Assembly: GCF_030547545.1 (NCBI RefSeq)
Contig: NZ_JAUOQE010000005.1
Location: 79,815-143,814, forward strand
Source of the DNA: Amphritea sp. 1_MG-2023
GTDB lineage: Bacteria > Pseudomonadota > Gammaproteobacteria > Pseudomonadales > Balneatricaceae
Direction of reading: 5' to 3'
Length of the DNA: 64,000 bases
Of the stretch, positions 62,193 to 64,000 are shown in pieces (position 1 is the first letter of the stretch; the number at the start of each line of letters is the position of its first letter). A program made the translations under genes and the position numbers. Below the pieces are notes generated by a model that made no database searches, was not told the origin of the DNA, and was given only the letters and a program-made list of their open reading frames with translations.

Positions 62193-63695
62193 ATGTCTGA
62201 TAATACTCAGCCGCAAGATGAAAACCGCCTGATTGCCGAACGTCGTGAAAAACTAAACACGCTACGTGAAGCCGGTAATGCTTTCCCTAACGCTTTCCGT
62301 CGTGATAGTTATGCACAGGATCTGCAAGATCAGCATGGTCATAAATCGAAGGAAGAGATTGCAGAAGAAGGCATTACGGTCAGTATTGCTGGCCGAGTGA
62401 TGCTGAATCGTGGTGCCTTTGGTGTCGTACAAGACATGACTGGCCGAATTCAGTTCTATGTTAATAAAGCCGCACGTCCGTTTGCCAAATCACTGGATCT
62501 CGGTGACATCATTGGTGTTACCGGTGTGTTGCATAAATCGGGTAAGGGCGATCTTTATGTTGATCTGGGTGAATATCAACTGCTAACGAAGAACTTGCAT
62601 CCGCTGCCGGATAAGCACAAAGGCTTGCAGGACACCGAGACTCGTTATCGTCAGCGTTATGTTGATTTGATCATGAACGAGCAGTCACGGCATGTGTTTG
62701 AAACACGCTCTAAAATTGTGGCAGGTATTCGTAACTATCTGACAGAAAAACGCTTTATCGAAGCTGAAACGCCGATGCTGCAAGTAATTCCTGGCGGTGC
62801 AACGGCGCGTCCGTTTGTCACGCATCATAACGCGCTAGACCGTGATATGTACTTGAGAATTGCGCCGGAGCTATATCTCAAGCGTTTGGTTGTCGGTGGT
62901 TTTGAGCGAGTCTTTGAAATTAACCGTAACTTCCGTAACGAAGGTCTATCGACCCGTCATAATCCAGAATTCACCATGATTGAGTTCTATCAAGCTTATG
63001 CGGATTACAACGATCTGATGGATCTGACCGAAGACATGCTGCGCACGGTAGCGCAGAATGTATTAGGTACCACAACCATCGTTAACACCGTGCGTAATGA
63101 AGATGGCGAGGTGTTGGAAACCTTTGAGTACGATCTAGAGAAACCATTCACCCGTCTGAGCGTGTTTGATTCTATCCTGCACTATAACGATGATATTACC
63201 GCGGAAGCACTGGCTGATGATCATGCGGCGCGGCAGATCGCTGAGCGTCTGGATATCGATGTCAAAGATAGCTGGGGCTTAGGTAAGGTGCAGATCGAGA
63301 TCTTCGAGAAAACCGTTGAGCATCGTTTGCAACAACCGACCTTTATCACCGAGTACCCAACTGAAGTTTCGCCACTGGCTCGTCGTAGCGATAGTAATCT
63401 ATTTGTGACTGACCGTTTTGAGTTCTTCGTCGGTGGTCGTGAATTGGCTAACGGTTTCTCCGAGTTGAATGACTCGGAAGATCAAGCCGAACGTTTCAGC
63501 GCTCAGGTAGCTGAAAAGGATGCCGGCGATGATGAAGCGATGCATTATGATGCTGACTATATTAATGCACTGGAGTACGGCTTACCGCCAACCGCAGGTG
63601 AAGGTATTGGTATCGACCGTCTAGTGATGTTGTTTACCGATTCCGCATCGATTCGGGATGTTATCCTGTTCCCCGCGATGCGTCCTCGAGGCTAA
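62193..63695 (+). CDS. lysS: lysyl-tRNA synthetase (class II)
   Basis: A 500-residue class IIb synthetase: N-terminal OB-fold anticodon-binding domain ([20 protein letters not shown]), motif 2 region [20 protein letters not shown] and motif 3 [20 protein letters not shown]. The length is close to the E. coli enzyme (505). It follows prfB by 115 nt and is probably co-transcribed. Confidence 0.97.
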   Translation: MSDNTQPQDENRLIAERREKLNTLREAGNAFPNAFRRDSYAQDLQDQHGHKSKEEIAEEGITVSIAGRVMLNRGAFGVVQDMTGRIQFYVNKAARPFAKSLDLGDIIGVTGVLHKSGKGDLYVDLGEYQLLTKNLHPLPDKHKGLQDTETRYRQRYVDLIMNEQSRHVFETRSKIVAGIRNYLTEKRFIEAETPMLQVIPGGATARPFVTHHNALDRDMYLRIAPELYLKRLVVGGFERVFEINRNFRNEGLSTRHNPEFTMIEFYQAYADYNDLMDLTEDMLRTVAQNVLGTTTIVNTVRNEDGEVLETFEYDLEKPFTRLSVFDSILHYNDDITAEALADDHAARQIAERLDIDVKDSWGLGKVQIEIFEKTVEHRLQQPTFITEYPTEVSPLARRSDSNLFVTDRFEFFVGGRELANGFSELNDSEDQAERFSAQVAEKDAGDDEAMHYDADYINALEYGLPPTAGEGIGIDRLVMLFTDSASIRDVILFPAMRPRG

Positions 63696-63710
63696 TTTTT
63701 TACACCACTC

Positions 63711-63735
63711 AGGCTGCCAAATGGCAGCCTTTTTT
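63711..63735 (+). terminator. intrinsic terminator of lysS
   Basis: AGGCTGCC AAAT GGCAGCCT followed by TTTTT, 15 nt after the stop codon. Confidence 0.85.
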
Positions 63736-63740
63736 ATGCA

Positions 63741-64000
63741 CAGGACGTGCAGTATGCCGCGGGCGCAGGGATGCGCAGGAGCGGCGATGTCAGGACGTGC
63801 AGTATGCCGCGGGCGCAGGGATGCGCAGGAGCGGCGATGCGCAGGAGCGGCGATGCGCAGGAGCGGCGATGTACAGGACGTGCAGTATGCCGCGGGCGCA
63901 GGGATGCGCAGGAGCGGCGATGTCAGGACGTGCAGTATGCCGCGGGCGCAGGGATGCGCAGGAGCGGCGATGTCAGGACGTGCAGTATGCCGCGGGCGCA
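63741..64000. repeat. GC-rich 50-bp tandem repeat array (runs off the window)
   Basis: Five copies of a 50-bp unit start at 63741, 63791, 63874, 63924 and 63974 (the last is cut by the window end). The unit begins CAGGACGTGCAGTATGCCGC and ends GCGCAGGAGCGGCGATGT. Between copies 2 and 3 the terminal GCGCAGGAGCGGCGAT piece (16 nt) is repeated twice more. Copies are identical or nearly so and much richer in GC than the surroundings. No open frame fits (50 is not a multiple of three) and there are no spacers, so it is neither coding nor CRISPR. Confidence 0.9.

Noticed and set aside
63741..64000. CRISPR array
   Set aside because: Units are contiguous without unique spacers, and no cas gene is present in the window.

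Overview
This window is a chromosomal segment of a marine-type gammaproteobacterium. The nearest match I can argue for is an Oceanospirillales-like genome, inferred from gene content only. Base composition is close to 50% GC, most genes are housekeeping, and several products depend on or handle sodium (an oxaloacetate decarboxylase Na+ pump and an NhaD-type Na+/H+ antiporter). Nothing in the window looks like a plasmid, prophage or complete transposon.

Layout. 0-1 kb: the 3' end of lysC, then csrA, one tRNA-Ser(GCU) and three identical tRNA-Arg(ACG) genes. 1-6.4 kb: thiI and the oadGAB sodium pump. 6.4-14.2 kb: a deacetylase-like gene, a degenerate receiver-TPR protein, greB, a YeiH-type transporter with a divergent LysR gene, small conserved genes and rlmA. 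14.2-18.1 kb: the succinylase-pathway lysine genes dapE-dapD-yffB-like-dapC. 18.3-22.8 kb: an RND pump with its adaptor. 22.9-25.5 kb: an alpha/beta hydrolase, a glycerate-kinase-like P-loop protein and a DUF2959 lipoprotein. 25.5-30.1 kb: a LetAB lipid-transport operon in which LetA is split into two genes. 30.5-32.4 kb: pdxH, an esterase and a SlyD-like FKBP. 32.4-34.2 kb: a gene-poor, partly AT-rich stretch with a candidate structured RNA and a 40-codon membrane peptide. 34.2-36.9 kb: a TetR regulator, a lipoprotein and a stomatin/NfeD pair. 36.9-39.2 kb: a bufferin (BufABC) peptide-modification operon. 39.5-43.2 kb: small conserved genes. 43.5-46.2 kb: a duplicated two-gene module (a Cys-bearing exported protein plus a membrane-anchored DUF2726 protein). 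46.4-56.6 kb: a DUF945 protein, a tandem repeat array, valS, holC, pepA, lptF, lptG and an RDD protein. 56.7-63.7 kb: a Sel1 protein, gloA, a phasin-like protein, a flavodoxin, nhaD, prfB and lysS. The last 260 bases are a GC-rich 50-base tandem repeat that runs off the window.

The most interesting part is the accessory strip from 36.9 to 48.4 kb. It holds a bufferin precursor with two complete tandem copies of its six-cysteine domain and a predicted lipoprotein signal. It also holds the duplicated DUF2726 module. The second copy is frameshifted exactly in a heptanucleotide (CTGGCTG) tandem repeat and carries an amber codon in the membrane anchor. Its last 167 bases of catalytic-core sequence match copy 1 at all but one position, although the flanking sequence has diverged. 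That pattern suggests phase variation and gene conversion. All functional statements come from reading motifs in the sequence; no database search was run.
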